This document shows, one piece after another, positions 12,297 to 23,820 of a stretch of DNA of 64,000 nucleotides. Position numbers and translations under genes: made by a program. Numbering within the stretch: the first letter of the stretch is position 1; the number at the start of each line of letters is the position of its first letter. The stretch lies in assembly GCA_002633025.1 (NCBI GenBank), contig NMRB01000147.1:41426-105425 (forward strand), in the 5' to 3' direction. Below the pieces are notes generated by a model. It ran no database searches. It was not told where the DNA came from and saw only the letters and a list, made by a program, of their open reading frames with translations. The DNA comes from Notospermus geniculatus (lineage: Eukaryota; Nemertea; Pilidiophora; Heteronemertea; Lineidae).

Positions 12297-12474
12297 TCAA
12301 CCCTCCGCTCCTGGGTATTGGAAGATCCGGGTTGCCTACGGTTTTATTCAACAGGAAGTGAAAATCAAAATGACGGATGCGGAAAAAATGAAACGCTGGC
12401 CGCCTCGTCTTGAGTGTTTTGAAATGGCGCAGCTGCCCGCTGAAACTGAAGCCGAGAATAAAAATTTGATTTAG
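12297..12474 (+). CDS. Coding-like terminal exon, unknown protein (copy 1)
   Basis: After an acceptor ccatag (12291-12296) one base completes a split codon, then 58 codons run to TAG at 12472-12474. Recognisable stretches are SAPGYWKIRVAYGFIQQEVK and MTDAEKMKRWPPRLECFEM; the tail is rich in E, N and A. The copy at 21067-21244 differs over this span only at AGT/AGC (Ser, at the exon edge) and ACT/ACC (Thr), both silent, whereas flanking DNA has substitutions and indels. That pattern supports selection on a protein. No family is recognised. It could also be a short independent frame starting at the internal ATG (MTDAEK...). No upstream exon was identified. Confidence 0.5.
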
Positions 12475-12718
12475 ACGGCGGCATCGGAAAATGTAGACCT
12501 ACCTGGAGTATTTTACTGACTGTTCACTTTTGCTGTTAGTATAGACCAATTTGAAAAATAGATTTTGAAGTACTGTGATGAATCACCGAGTGTATTCCCC
12601 CAAAAGTGTGATTTTGGAGGTTGGGCTTAATTCTGTGCTATGAGTTCATTTAAGGTTCTCGCATTTTCTGTTGAAGTTTCTCCTGTATCAGCTGGCTACT
12701 TTAAAAAGAATTGCCTCC

Positions 12719-12911
12719 CTATAGAAAATAAATTTTAATGGGATCCCATTGGGGTGACCTTCTCATCCCAGTGGGTTAAATCCATGCCGATGGGATTTCA
12801 GTGGGATCCCATTCAATCCTAGTTCAGTAAAAGCATTTGGAAATCCCGATGGGATGAGGGGTATCCATTCTACTGGGATTTCCATTGGGATCCAAGGGAT
12901 ATTTTCTATGG
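12719..12911. mobile_element. CCATAGAAAATA-type MITE, simple copy
   Basis: About 190 bp between TATAGAAAATA and TATTTTCTATGG, packed with GGGATCCCATT, GATGGGAT and related palindromic words. It is shared by both copies of tandem segment II (21529-21721), so the insertion predates the duplication. A target duplication is not evident. Confidence 0.6.
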
Positions 12912-15047
12912 CGTATGAGGGGTAAATGGTAAACAACGAAGGTGCTAAAGTGTCCTCAACTAGTCAACCTTCAAGTTAGCAAAATTTTGTTTCGCTTCTC
13001 ATGTATTTTGGAAAAATTTGACCAAGTGAAAAAAAATCAAACTTAAAAAATACTTCTCCCTCCCATGTATGTAGCTTGTAACTGATCAGTTGATCATACC
13101 ATCATTAATATTTTGGAGTGAAACTTTTGAACACACCTTGAAACCTCATTATGTAAGAACTGTAAGAATGGCACCTGGTGCTGTGAGCATGAGGTATGTA
13201 TGGAATGGTCAAGGCAAGGTTGCTCCGTCACAGGTCAAGACATACACCATGAAAAACAAAGACCTGACCATTATAGTCAACCATCTTGAATTTTATTGAG
13301 ACTTTGACATTTATCAGTTCGTAAAAAATACTTTTCTCTTTTCTCGTTTAGGAACAGAGCACGGGTGCCCAGACTGGCCAAATCTTGACCTGTTTGTCAA
13401 ACTGCCAGGGGCAATTTCACTGAAATTGATAAACCTTCCAAATCCGAGTCTTACAGAAATCTTGTCATATACATGTAGGTATATTCATTGGAAAGGACTC
13501 TCTGAGAGCTTTCCAGTGAAGTTCTGTGTGATGGTCCAAGTATCTTTCAAGCTTTCGAAAAAAATTGGCCATGGCAGCAAAAAAAGAAGCCCATGATTGC
13601 CCATACTGGCCTGGTGTTTCCATTCAAGAAACCAACATCTGCCAACTTCCCAGCAATTTTATATTTTGATATTTTCAAACCGTTCAAAGCAGGATGTGGA
13701 TGTGGAATGGTGTCAATTTATCAGGAAAGCCTCATTTCAGTACCACTTGCCGGAGTCCTTGAAATCTCCTCAAAATTCTATTCGTGGGTTCGACTTCCTG
13801 TTGCTAGGGAGAACGTCTGATCAAAAAGATCTTCTAAGGAAATGTAATTTTTCAACCCCATAGGGTATGAAATACAATTTTCATGATATCAATTGAATGT
13901 GCAGGAAACAGGGTCGTCCTTCCTGTAACATTTTCTAAATACTCTGTCTCGCACTCTAAAAATAGCTTCATTTATAAGGACCGGAAAGGGCAACTTCCTG
14001 CCCTTCAGATAAAGGGCTAGCGTAACCAACTTCCGACCCTATTCTCACCCTTAATTTTGTGACCCAAAGTGTCGGGGAGCAACCCCTAAAATCTCGCAAA
14101 TCCTCCTTCGAAATGCCCTAAAATAGCCGGCTGAAAATAAACCGGAAAGGTTCAGTTGAGTTGATCTAAATAAAGTGCAGCTTTTCCTTTCTTCCTGTCT
14201 TCATTGAGAAAGACCAGCCTGTGCCTCTGACTACAGCCCTCTACATTGTACATCCATACATTGTACCCGCTCTATAGCCTTCCACCCACTCTGCTCGAGA
14301 AAATTGATCAATTCCAACCATGTGAATGGATGGAATCCATTTTGTTGCGCGCTATGCATTGTCCGTGTACACCATGTATGCTGGCGTATACCGGTACCTG
14401 TATGTATAAGACTCCTATGTGGATACATTAGAGGGATAAATCAGTTATTTCATTGTGCAGTAGGGGCTCTGGTTGTTTTGAGTTGAAATATTAGCATTCG
14501 GGTTTTGGTATGCTCAAATGACATGAGGGTTTAAAAATGTACTTTTTAGATGCATTTCCTCTCCACATATTCCTGTATGAAGAAAAATTATATGACCAAC
14601 GCAACAGTTCCTATGGAATCTTGTTCGTGATATCGGGTGAACTGCAGCTATTCAGTGTAAAAAATATTAGTGTCAAGGTTGGTTGGTTTTGTATCAAAGG
14701 CAGTGGGGGTGATGTTCATTGACCCTTTATGTTCCTGGTGGAATATTTGTTGATTTGAAACGTAATGACTAGCTGCATGTTGGGCCTTGGGGCATAAGGT
14801 GATCTGTGAACTTTTCATGGCAAGGCTGATCTGCAGACTACATAAAAATGTTCTGTCATCCTCTGAGTACTGTACCTGATGTATATCACTTGGAATGAGA
14901 TTTTGTGTAGGCCTATATTAAAATTGTTGGGACATGATGTAGGTCACCATACTGTATGACTGTTTTGACAAAACAAGCCTGAATATAAAAAATAGCTTTC
15001 GCGATAAAAAAAGATGTTTGAAACCATTGGCCTACAGAAGTCTCAAT

Positions 15048-15178
15048 GGGATCCCACTAGGATGGTCTGTTCCCAGTGCAATAAAGCCATCCGATGGGAT
15101 CCCAGTGAGATCCCAGTTGTGAGCATTTGGGAATGGGTTCCGATCCCATTGGAATCCCAGTGACATTTTCTATTGGTA
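15048..15178. mobile_element. CCATAGAAAATA-family fragment
   Basis: It has tgggatcccac, cagtgcaataaagccatcc and the right end cattttctattgg of the GGGATCCCA-rich family; the left terminus is not intact. It ends just before the n at 15204. Confidence 0.5.
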
Positions 15179-15863
15179 TGACACTCTATTAGCACTGGAG
15201 CGGNTGTCCCTGAGTATTATGTTCACAATCTAATGATAATCTGAAGAGTCATCTAGGGCTATACCCTCCAAATTGGTGGGAAAGAAATCTGCTGTGTTGT
15301 ATTCCTGCAATTCTTCAGTCTCCATCAGCCAATTTTTTTTTGCAATGCTAACATATCATCTGGTGTATGCTGAGTTGGACACTCATGAAAAGCATAAAAG
15401 TGTGCCTACTGTGTGTGCTTGTACTAATACAATGTGAATGACCTCCAAAGTGGGATATTTGCGAACCAAGTGGGCTCTAAGGGTTTGTGTAAAACGTTCT
15501 GAACTAACTGCATTCGGTAGGCCTTGGTGTAGAAAAATGTGCTCCATTACTATTACTAATAAAATAACCTTCACATATATGCCTGTGTGAATGTAGGCCT
15601 ACTTCCCGTTGTAATTTTCATTGATAATAAATAGGTTCAGTGGATGATTGCAGTACATGGGTTGAGGGGAAATAATACGCGGATAATTACGTGTGGTCAC
15701 TGGGCGCAATTTGTCATTCATTGAGATTCATAATGTGTTCCAATTCTTGCAGGATGCAAATCTGCTACAGTCTATATACACGGGTCTATATACACAGAGT
15801 TATGTTGCTAGTATAGGCCTGACAGAAACTTGCTCTCAAAGTGTATTGAGGTGCCTTTTACAT

Positions 15864-16127
15864 TAATCTTTGGTGAACCCAAACTATTGATGAACCCCAC
15901 CCCAACCGCCGCACCCCGTTTGCCTGAACCTGTGATATAAATTTAGAACATTTGGATTTGTTGGGGAGATGGGGTGGCAATTTTAATTTCAACTTCACTC
16001 AAACTCTTGAATATGGGCCTACACCTTGGGAATTTGAGGTGGTTGCTGAGCTGCCTTTGAATTGAGGTCAATGTACAACCATATACCTGGTGAAAAATGG
16101 CTTGCCTTAAATTTCCTTTGGTAAACC
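15864..16127 (+). repeat. Local direct repeat, unit 1 (264 bp)
   Basis: Begins taatctttggtgaacc and ends ctttggtaaacc. Repeated with about 95 percent identity at 16481-16748 in the same orientation, 617 bp away. Non-coding. The start and end words (ttggtgaacc / ttggtaaacc) are alike, which could have helped slippage or unequal exchange. Confidence 0.8.
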
Positions 16128-16480
16128 AGAAGTGAGAAGCTTGACCGACTAACATCCAAGTTGCATCCGCATGTTGAATAGTCCCTTGAAACGACGACAA
16201 TTTTGCTTGTAATTCAACATGCATCGTGTGCATAGCTGATGAATATATTTATTCCATCATTAAACAGGCGTTAAACCGGTGTTTATAGCATGTTTTTCGG
16301 TATTTTTGGTGATCTACTTTATAACGTTTGCTTGACGTTTTCCGGCCATCTTGTTTGTCACATGACCAGATGAGATCACATGACCACTGAAAATAAGTAG
16401 TCTCTGCAGTATGGCGGCCATGATACATCAGAGTCAATGACGCTAAATTAATAAAAGTCATGACTCTGTGGTTCAGAGTG

Positions 16481-16748
16481 TAATCTTTGGTGAACCTGAA
16501 GTATTGATGAACCCCCACCCCAACCGCCGCACCCTCTGTTTGCCTGAACTTTTGATATAAATTTAGAACATTTGGATTTGTTGGGGAGATGGAGTGGCAA
16601 TTTTAATTTCAACTTCACTCAAACTCTTAAATATTGGTCTACACCTTGGGAACTTAGAGGTGGTTGCTGAGCTGCCTTTGAATTGAGGTCAATGTACAAC
16701 CATATACCTGGTGAAAAATGGCTTGCCTTAAATTTCCTTTGGTAAACC
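16481..16748 (+). repeat. Local direct repeat, unit 2
   Basis: Second unit of the pair starting at 15864. It differs by a few substitutions and small indels, for example gaagtattg for aaactattg. Confidence 0.8.
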
Positions 16749-17775
16749 CCTCTGATGGGTGCAGTACATTAGCTCCATCATCACTAAAATCAAACTTCAA
16801 AGAGAAGCCAGTGTAATTGGGGTTTACGGTAAGCTGCTACTTTGTCTAATTATTTTATGCTTTAGGCCCAAGCTGTTTGAAACTTAACCGCTTCGGCAAC
16901 AGGCTGTGCATTAGTGGCTCAGCGGGATGCAAGAATGATGGCTTTCAGTCGCAACACACATAGCCAAGCTCATAGTAAACGAACAGTAGCAAGAGGCTAA
17001 ATGATATGTTAGCATTTAACTTTCTATCCCAAGCATGCTAGCCCAAGGAATACAGAATGAAGCTTGGTTGAGGATAGGCGAGATGGAAGTTGTGTTTCAA
17101 GAATTTTCTTCTGCAATTTCTGAACGGACAATCATGAGGCTGGACAAGTATGTTTACATGGACCAAAAATTTGTTGGTATGATCAACTTAGGAAAATGAA
17201 TAAAAATCGACCTTGCACCCCTGCTCTGAAGTTGGACGAATTTTCTAACGTTTGCACCTAAGAGAAGTCCCAGTTTATCACTTCAGTTCAGTGTCCAGTA
17301 TGAAATTAGGAGGGACGATCAAATTGCTAATAGCTTCTGCAGGTGTTTGTAGGGTAATTAATGTGTTAATTTGTCACTGATTAGATGTAGGGCTTCGAAG
17401 ATATCCTTACACTGACATACCATGGCCAATTCATGTTACTGGTGAAAATATTTTAATTTAGGTGGTTGTGTACATGTAGGCCTACACCAGTGTGCGGAGA
17501 GTAAACGCAGAAAAAGATTTGGGTAGCCTTTCGTAGGTATACAAAATACGCTATGTGTATAGTTCTACCTGTTGGCTCCAGCCATTTCCTCCCGAGAATT
17601 CTCTAGCAGTACTGTGTGATTTGTAAGGCATACCTTGGACGCAGATCTATCATATCCTGGAGAGTTTAGAAATACTAAGAGTTAGGTTGGTGGTTGTGGG
17701 ATGGGCCAGTGTGCCTCAAACCTATCTTGTGGCCACTGGTACATAAAAACATTGGTAATACCAGAAGGTGATTTT

Positions 17776-19191
17776 AGCTCACCTGTGAGCTAAAGTCGTC
17801 ACGTGGTGTCCATCATTCGTCGTCGCAAAAATAGATAAGCGAGCGAGTTAGCAGGGCACGTTTCGTAACTGCTTGGCCTATTGACACCAAACTTGGTACA
17901 CATGTGCCCCTAGGCCAGATGACCTCAGGCACCAAGTTTCGGTCCGATATGATTCCTGGCTTGGCCACCAGGGGGAGGCTAAACCGAAAACCTTTAAAGT
18001 GCTATTTTGCCTTAACCGTTCGTTGGTCGGATCCTCACCAAATTTTTATCGTAGGTCATCTGATGAGAATACATGATATATCACCCGGGTTTTTGATTTG
18101 ACCTTATTTTCAAGGTCACAGAGGTCAAAGTTCGAAATTACGCCGTTGGGTGGCACGTTTCGTGGGTATTTGCCCTGGATTATTCAAATTAGGTGTGATG
18201 ATGTGTCTAGGTAACCTCTATGTCTACAGCGAATTTCGGTCCGATCGGACTTCAAATGTGGCCACCAGGTGGCTATCTTGGAAATCAGGCAAAAAGCCCA
18301 TAGTGACTCTTTAAGGCGAGCATTTTTTTATTAGTTGGCTCTCGAGCTTTTTAGTGCCATTTTTCAAATCGGAGGATGGAAAAAAGAAAAAGAAAAAAAT
18401 TTTTTTTTCAAGTTCTCACAGCTTCTGTTCTGGGATTGAAAGCAGGAGGATAGAAAAAAATAATTTTTTTTTCCAAAATAAAGAAAGTCTTGCTCATGTT
18501 TTTCACAAATACCTACCTGACAACTACTACCTATTTCAACTCAACCCTTCAAGATTGGGACATAATTGAAAGCATGTCATGGCAGTGGTGAACGCTGTGC
18601 ACGGTTGCTGTGCATAGCGCTGTACATCGACGTACGCTACATCCACGGCGCTGCAGCTGAGATCGGCGGGCGGAATAAAAATAAAATAAAAAAAAAATTG
18701 TGAATATTTGCGTCGGCGGGCTCGAGAATGGCCAAAAAAAAAATTTTTTTTTTATTCATTTTCGGCAGTTTTAGGGGTCGGCGGGCTCGAGAGCCAACTA
18801 ATAAAAAAATGCTCGCCTAATGAACTGAGTGCATCAATCCAGTTTGTATAGCTTGGTCTACCACTGGAGCTATTGAGTCGACTTCAAACATGATCATCAC
18901 ATACTTTGGCTTTTAAGTGCGATTTTCACGGATCTTCACCAAATTTTTATCTTAGTTACGTCTAATGTTAATTTGACCTCTTTTTCAAGGTCACAGAGGT
19001 CAAGCTTCAAAATTTTGCCATTTGGTGGGACATTCCATTGCTGCTGGGGCTACTGACCTGAAACCTGGTGCATTTATTCCCCAAGGTCAGATAGCCTGAG
19101 ACCAAGTTTAGGCCCGATTCGATTCTTGGCTTGGCCACCAGGTGGCCAAAATCGATAACACAAAAAGTGCAATAACTCCTGGACTCTTGGC
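17776..19191 (+). mobile_element. AGCTCACC modular repeat, interrupted and truncated
   Basis: Starts AGCTCACCTGTGAGCT and runs through modules marked by gggcacgtttcgtaac, acaccaaacttggtaca, ttggccaccag and tcaaggtcacagaggtc. It is split by a PIF/Harbinger-like insertion (18315-18817) and stops abruptly at 19191, where tandem copy 2 continues for another 1.1 kb; the 3' hairpin is missing. The loss here is best explained as a deletion, because copy 2 continues the module pattern through the break. Confidence 0.75.
18315..18817. mobile_element. PIF/Harbinger-like MITE, 503 bp
   Basis: The 32-bp terminal inverted repeats (18315-18346 and 18786-18817, beginning GGCGAGCATTTTTTTATTAG) are perfect. 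TAA flanks both sides (18312-18314, 18818-18820). The second tandem copy has the empty site with a single TAA (24902-24904). The interior is A/T-homopolymer rich, contains tcggcgggctcgaga more than once, and has no transposase frame. A 3-bp TAA duplication with GG-starting ends fits PIF/Harbinger; the family name is inferred. Confidence 0.85.
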
Positions 19192-19195
19192 TACT

Positions 19196-19351
19196 GGAAG
19201 CGATGCCGAGCTGAGTAGCACAGCGATGGTGAATATTTCGGTGGAAGAGCAGCATGCAGCGTGTTACATTTTAAATAAAGTCCTGGTATCTCAGGATGAT
19301 GTCGGAGTAATCAGATTGCGTTTTTCCCGATATCATGATGTCAGACACTGA
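19196..19351 (+). CDS. Coding-like exon, unknown protein (copy 1)
   Basis: Open frame from GGA at 19196 to TGA at 19349-19351, including SVEEQHAACYILNKVLVSQD and a C-terminus RFSRYHDVRH. In the copy at 26433-26588 the only coding difference seen is GTA/ATA (Val to Ile). An internal ATG lies at MVNISVEE. The 5' boundary is unclear because the sequence to the left is different in the two copies (deletion joint at 19191 in this copy), and no good pyrimidine tract precedes it. Not recognised. Confidence 0.35.
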   Translation, partial: GSDAELSSTAMVNISVEEQHAACYILNKVLVSQDDVGVIRLRFSRYHDVRH

Positions 19352-19614
19352 CATTTTTGTAATAGAGAACAGTGATGCTTGTTGTACTGTACTACCTCCT
19401 GTTACACAGCACGGCTTAACCCGTCGGCCATGGAAGATTTCCTGTACGGCATTCCCTTATTGGCCTAGTGGGTGGTGTGTTGGCCTCCGACCTAGAAGTT
19501 ATACTTAGCAACGTTGAGTGGCGGTCAGTTCTTGGATGGGTGGCGGTGGCATGGGTGACATAATATATGTACACTTTTGGTGATGCATGATCTCTCTCAT
19601 GCAAAGTCACCTAA

Positions 19615-19975
19615 AGGTGCTTACAGGTCGACATTGCGTCTTGAAGCAACTCAACGGATCCGTCGCAGATTAAAAAAAAACACCACGCGCAGGTCGACAT
19701 TTCAGCGATTGAGAGGAACTTGGAGCAACTGGCAGTTACCTCATACAGCAGGCGCAGGTTGAGGGATCTGAGTGGAACTGGAGCCAAGTCGCCGAAACGT
19801 AGAACATGGGCAAGTCCCGGCAACTAGCCGATCTGGCAGTTGCTCGGAGACGCAAGCACGCTCAGGTCAACAAAATCGGCAACTGATCAGTCACTCCGAG
19901 AGTTGCTTCCATCGCCATAAAGCTAGTTGCCTTGAGGACATTGCTTCAAGACGCAATGTCGACCTCTAAGCACCT
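19615..19975. mobile_element. PIF/Harbinger-like MITE with TAA duplication
   Basis: Ends begin AGGTGCTTACAGGTCGACAT and are complementary for about 35 bp to the right end. TAA flanks both sides (19612-19614, 19976-19978). No transposase frame. In tandem copy 2 only the right part survives (about 26750-26850); the left 355 bp was lost with a short caa homology at the joint. Confidence 0.75.
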
Positions 19976-20537
19976 TAAAGCCTCTTCCACACTACGCAAG
20001 TCGATGCGACTAACTCATTACAAAGCGATATTTGCATGCCGTGAAGTGTGGACACCTTTCCAGCTAGTCGGTAGCATCCCTACTCCATGCATCCCGGAGG
20101 TTGTAGCCAGTCGGAGTTAGCCTATTCATTTCGTCACGTGACTTGATGGCTGTGGTGGTTGAAAGTCATACCATGTTCAACTTCTACGACAAATCATGAT
20201 CCCGATGGTCGTTGACCTGACTTAGTTACGATTCCCTGGCCATGGTTTCTTCACTTGATGCGGACTGTTCCATCGAGGTGCAGGCAATCGTAGGTTCGAC
20301 CTGACATCAGCCTAAAGCATGGTGCATAGAATGCATTTTTGTCTTCTTTGAAAATAATGAAATCACCTGGCATGCCCGGTGCCTCCTTCACGTCCTAAGA
20401 GGATAACAGGTGTCACAACTTGAATCCTAAACCAACCTGGTATATTTTGCGTTGATGATCTTGCCATATCCGGGTCTCACTCTCAATTGGCTGATACGTA
20501 TAAAAGCTAGCAAATGCTTTTACTTCATGTTTTGTAG

Positions 20538-20681
20538 TACATTTACATTGGACCTCGCTGTGCAAATCTTAACAAAGCATTTGACAACTTTTATGAACAC
20601 CAGCCAGTGATTACCAGATCTCTGTCTGCTGAGCAGGCTTGGATTGATCCCACAAGCCCTCTCGATTGGGAAGTTGAATAA
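20538..20681 (+). CDS. Coding-like terminal exon, unknown protein (copy 1)
   Basis: A pyrimidine-rich stretch ending tttgtag (20537) precedes an in-frame exon of 48 codons ending TAA at 20679-20681. It includes NLNKAFDNFYEHQPVITRSL and the C-terminus WIDPTSPLDWEVE. Against the copy ending at 27571, the differences from the GPRC... part onward are ATT/ATC and ACA/ACG, both silent. This is the most protein-like short frame in the segment. The product is not recognised; upstream exons were not identified. Confidence 0.5.
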   Translation, partial: YIYIGPRCANLNKAFDNFYEHQPVITRSLSAEQAWIDPTSPLDWEVE

Positions 20682-21066
20682 ATCTGTAGCATTTTACCAT
20701 CACCGAAATAGGACAATTCATGAGAAATTAGAATATGACACTGGTTCAGTTGAGCAGTTTTCATAACTTCCACATTTCAATGACATTGTTACCACGTCAC
20801 AGCTGCTTGAAAAAAAGTTATCTCCTCTCCCTCCGTAGGTATTTTTTTGCAGGTTTTATTTTCAGATACCGGCATCCTAAATTTTGTTGCATTCCTCACA
20901 GTAATTCCCATTACCAGAAAGTCCTGTATACCCAGTTTCACCCTACCAGTTTCGCCCTCGCGTGCAGACAAGTCACAAGTGTCCTGGGATTGAACATGGG
21001 CAGGTATCCCGAGGCAACAGTTCTTGGCATATCAAAACCCATCTGATTCACCATTTTTATCCATAG

Positions 21067-21244
21067 CCAACCCTCCGCTCCTGGGTATTGGAAGATCCGG
21101 GTTGCCTACGGTTTTATTCAACAGGAAGTGAAAATCAAAATGACGGATGCGGAAAAAATGAAACGCTGGCCGCCTCGTCTTGAGTGTTTTGAAATGGCGC
21201 AGCTGCCCGCTGAAACCGAAGCCGAGAATAAAAATTTGATTTAG
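21067..21244 (+). CDS. Coding-like terminal exon, unknown protein (copy 2)
   Basis: Second copy of the exon at 12297-12474, with the same acceptor ccatag (21061-21066), reading frame and TAG (21242-21244). Only silent differences separate the two. Confidence 0.5.
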
Positions 21245-21528
21245 ACGGCGGCATCGGAAAATGTAGACCTACCTGGAGTATTTTACTGACTGTTCACTTT
21301 TGCTGTTAGTATAGACCAATTTGAAAAATAGATTTTGAAGTTCTGTGATGAATCACTGAGTGTTTCCCCCCAAAAGTGTGATTTTGGACGTTGGGCTTAA
21401 TTCTGTGCTACGAGTTCATGTAACTGGGAGAGTTCATGTAAATGGGAGAACCTTACATGGTAAGCTTCTCCCATTTTCTGTTGAAGTTTCTCCTGTATCA
21501 GCTGGCTACTTAAAAACAATTGCCTCCC

Positions 21529-21721
21529 CATAGAAAATAAATTTTAATGGGATCCCATCAGGGTGACCTTCTCATTCCAGTGGGATAAATCCATCCCGAT
21601 GGGATTTCAGTGGGATCCCATTCAATCCTAGTTCAGTAAAAGCATTTGGAAATCCCGATGGGATGATGGGTATCCCATTCTACTGGGATTTCCATTGGGA
21701 TCCAAGGGATATTTTCTATGG
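21529..21721. mobile_element. CCATAGAAAATA-type MITE, simple copy 2
   Basis: Best preserved ends of the family: CCATAGAAAATA and TATTTTCTATGG. It is the counterpart of 12719-12911. Confidence 0.65.
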
Positions 21722-23783
21722 CATGTGTGGGGTAAGCAACGAAAGTGCTAAAGTGTCCTCAACTAGTCAACCTTCAAGTTAGCAAAATTTTGTTTCGCTT
21801 CTCATGTATTTTGGAATTGACCAGGTGAAAAAAATCTAACTTTCAAAAATACTTCTCCCCCTGTGTATACCTTGCAACTGATCAGTTGATCATACCATCA
21901 TTAATATTTTGAGGTGAAATTTTTGAACACACCTTGCAACCTCGTTATGTAAGAATGGTACCTGGTGCTGTGGGCATGAGGTATGTATGGAATGGTCAAG
22001 GCAAGGTTGCTGTCACAGGTCAAGACATCCCCATGAAAAACAAAGACCTGACCATTATAGTCAACCACCTTGAATTTTATTGAGGACTTCGACATTCATC
22101 AGTTTGTAAAAAAATACTTTTCTCTTTTCTCATTTGGGGAAGACAGCAGGGCCAAATCTTGACCTGTTTGTCAAACTGCCAGGGGCAATTTCACTGAAAT
22201 TGATAAACCTTCCAAATCCGAGTCTTACAGAAATCAGGACTGTCACATAGATATTCATTGGAAAAGACTCTCGGAGAGCTTTCCAGTGAAATTCTGTGTG
22301 ATGGTCCAAGTATCTTTCAAGCTTTCGAAAAAAATTGGCCATGGCAGCAAAAAAAGAAGCCCATGATTGCCCATACTGGCCTGGTGTTTCCATTCAAGAA
22401 ACCAACATCTGCCAACTTCCCAGCAATTTTATATTTTGATATTTTCAAACCGTTCAAAGCAGGATGTGGATGTGGAATGGTGTCAATTTATCAGGAAAGC
22501 CTCATTTCAGTACCACTTGCCGGAGTCCTTGAAATCTCCTCAAAATTCTATTCGTGGGTTCGACTTCCTGTTGCTAGGGAGAACGTCTGATCAAAAAGAT
22601 CTTCTAAGGAAATGTAATTTTTCAACCCCATAGGGTATGAAATACAATTTTCATGATATCAATTGAATGTGCAGGAAACAGGGTCGTCCTTCCTGTAACA
22701 TTTTCTAAATACTCTGTCTCGCACTCTAAAAATAGCTTCATTTATAAGGACCGGAAAGGGCAACTTCCTGCCCTTCAGATAAAGGGCTAGCGTAACCAAC
22801 TTCCGACCCTATTCTCACCCTTAATTTTGTGACCCAAAGTGTCGGGGAGCAACCCCTAAAATCTCGCAAATCCTCCTTCGAAATGCCCTAAAATAGCCGG
22901 CTGAAAATAAACCGGAAAGGTTCAGTTGAGTTGATCTAAATAAAGTGCAGCTTTTCCTTTCTTCCTGTCTTCATTGAGAAAGACCAGCCTGTGCCTCTGA
23001 CTACAGCCCTCTACATTGTACATCCATACATTGTACCCGCTCTATAGCCTTCCACCCACTCTGCTCGAGAAAATTGATCAATTCCAACCATGTGAATGGA
23101 TGGAATCCATTTTGTTGCGCGCTATGCATTGTCCGTGTACACCATGTATGCTGGCGTATACCGGTACCTGTATGTATAAGACTCCTATGTGGATACATTA
23201 GAGGGATAAATCAGTTATTTCATTGTGCAGTAGGGGCTCTGGTTGTTTTGAGTTGAAATATTAGCATTCGGGTTTTGGTNTCGGCAACAGGCTGTGCATT
23301 AGTGGCTCAGCGGGATGCAAGAATGATGGCTTTCAGTCGCAACACACATAGCCAAGCTCATAGTAAACGAACAGTAGCAAGAAGCTAAATGATATGTTAG
23401 CATTTAACTTTCTATCCCAAGCATGCTAGCCCAAGGAATACAGAATGAAGCTTGGTTGAGGATAGGCGAGTTTGAAGTTGTGTTTCAAGAATTTTCTTTT
23501 GCAGTTTCTGAATGGACAATCATGAGGCTGGACAATGTTTACATGGACCAAAAATTTGTTGGTATGATCAACTGATGAAAATAAATAAAAATTGACCTTG
23601 CACCCCTGCTCTGAAGTTGGACGAATTTTCTAACTTTTGCACCAAAGAGAAGTGTCATTGTCCAGTATGAAATTAGGAGGGACGATCAAATTGCTAATAG
23701 CTTCTGCAGGTGTTTGAAGGGTAATTAATGTGTTAATTTGTCACTGATTAGATGTAGGGCTTCGAAGATATCCTTACACTGAC

Positions 23784-23820
23784 CTTGGAGGAATTATACT
23801 GTCAGTATAATTCCTCCAAG
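23784..23820. mobile_element. 37-bp palindromic micro-element with 7-bp duplication
   Basis: Two perfect 18-bp arms (CTTGGAGGAATTATACTG and its complement) around one central T. CACTGAC occurs immediately before (23777-23783) and after (23821-23827). The empty site in tandem copy 1 has a single CACTGAC (17410-17416) in the same context. Related units are at 55085-55121 and 59661-59690, each with its own 7-bp duplication. Confidence 0.85.

Larger units (their letters stand above)
12284..21053. repeat. Tandem segment II, copy 1 (8.77 kb)
   Basis: The unit starts at tttttatccatag (12284) and ends at ctgattcacca (21053), where the same start word begins the second copy with no n at the junction. 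The middle part (14510-16891) is missing from copy 2 at the n at 23280. Copies differ by roughly 2-3 percent overall, but about 13520-14509 shows no difference from 22290-23279 by eye. Presence/absence variants between copies: a 503-bp element (18315-18817), a 178-bp element and a 37-bp palindrome in copy 2, and two deletions. Confidence 0.9.

Noticed and set aside
19142-19201. N-terminal extension of the 19196 frame into the modular repeat
   Set aside because: Fusion formed by a deletion specific to copy 1; the second copy has unrelated sequence upstream.
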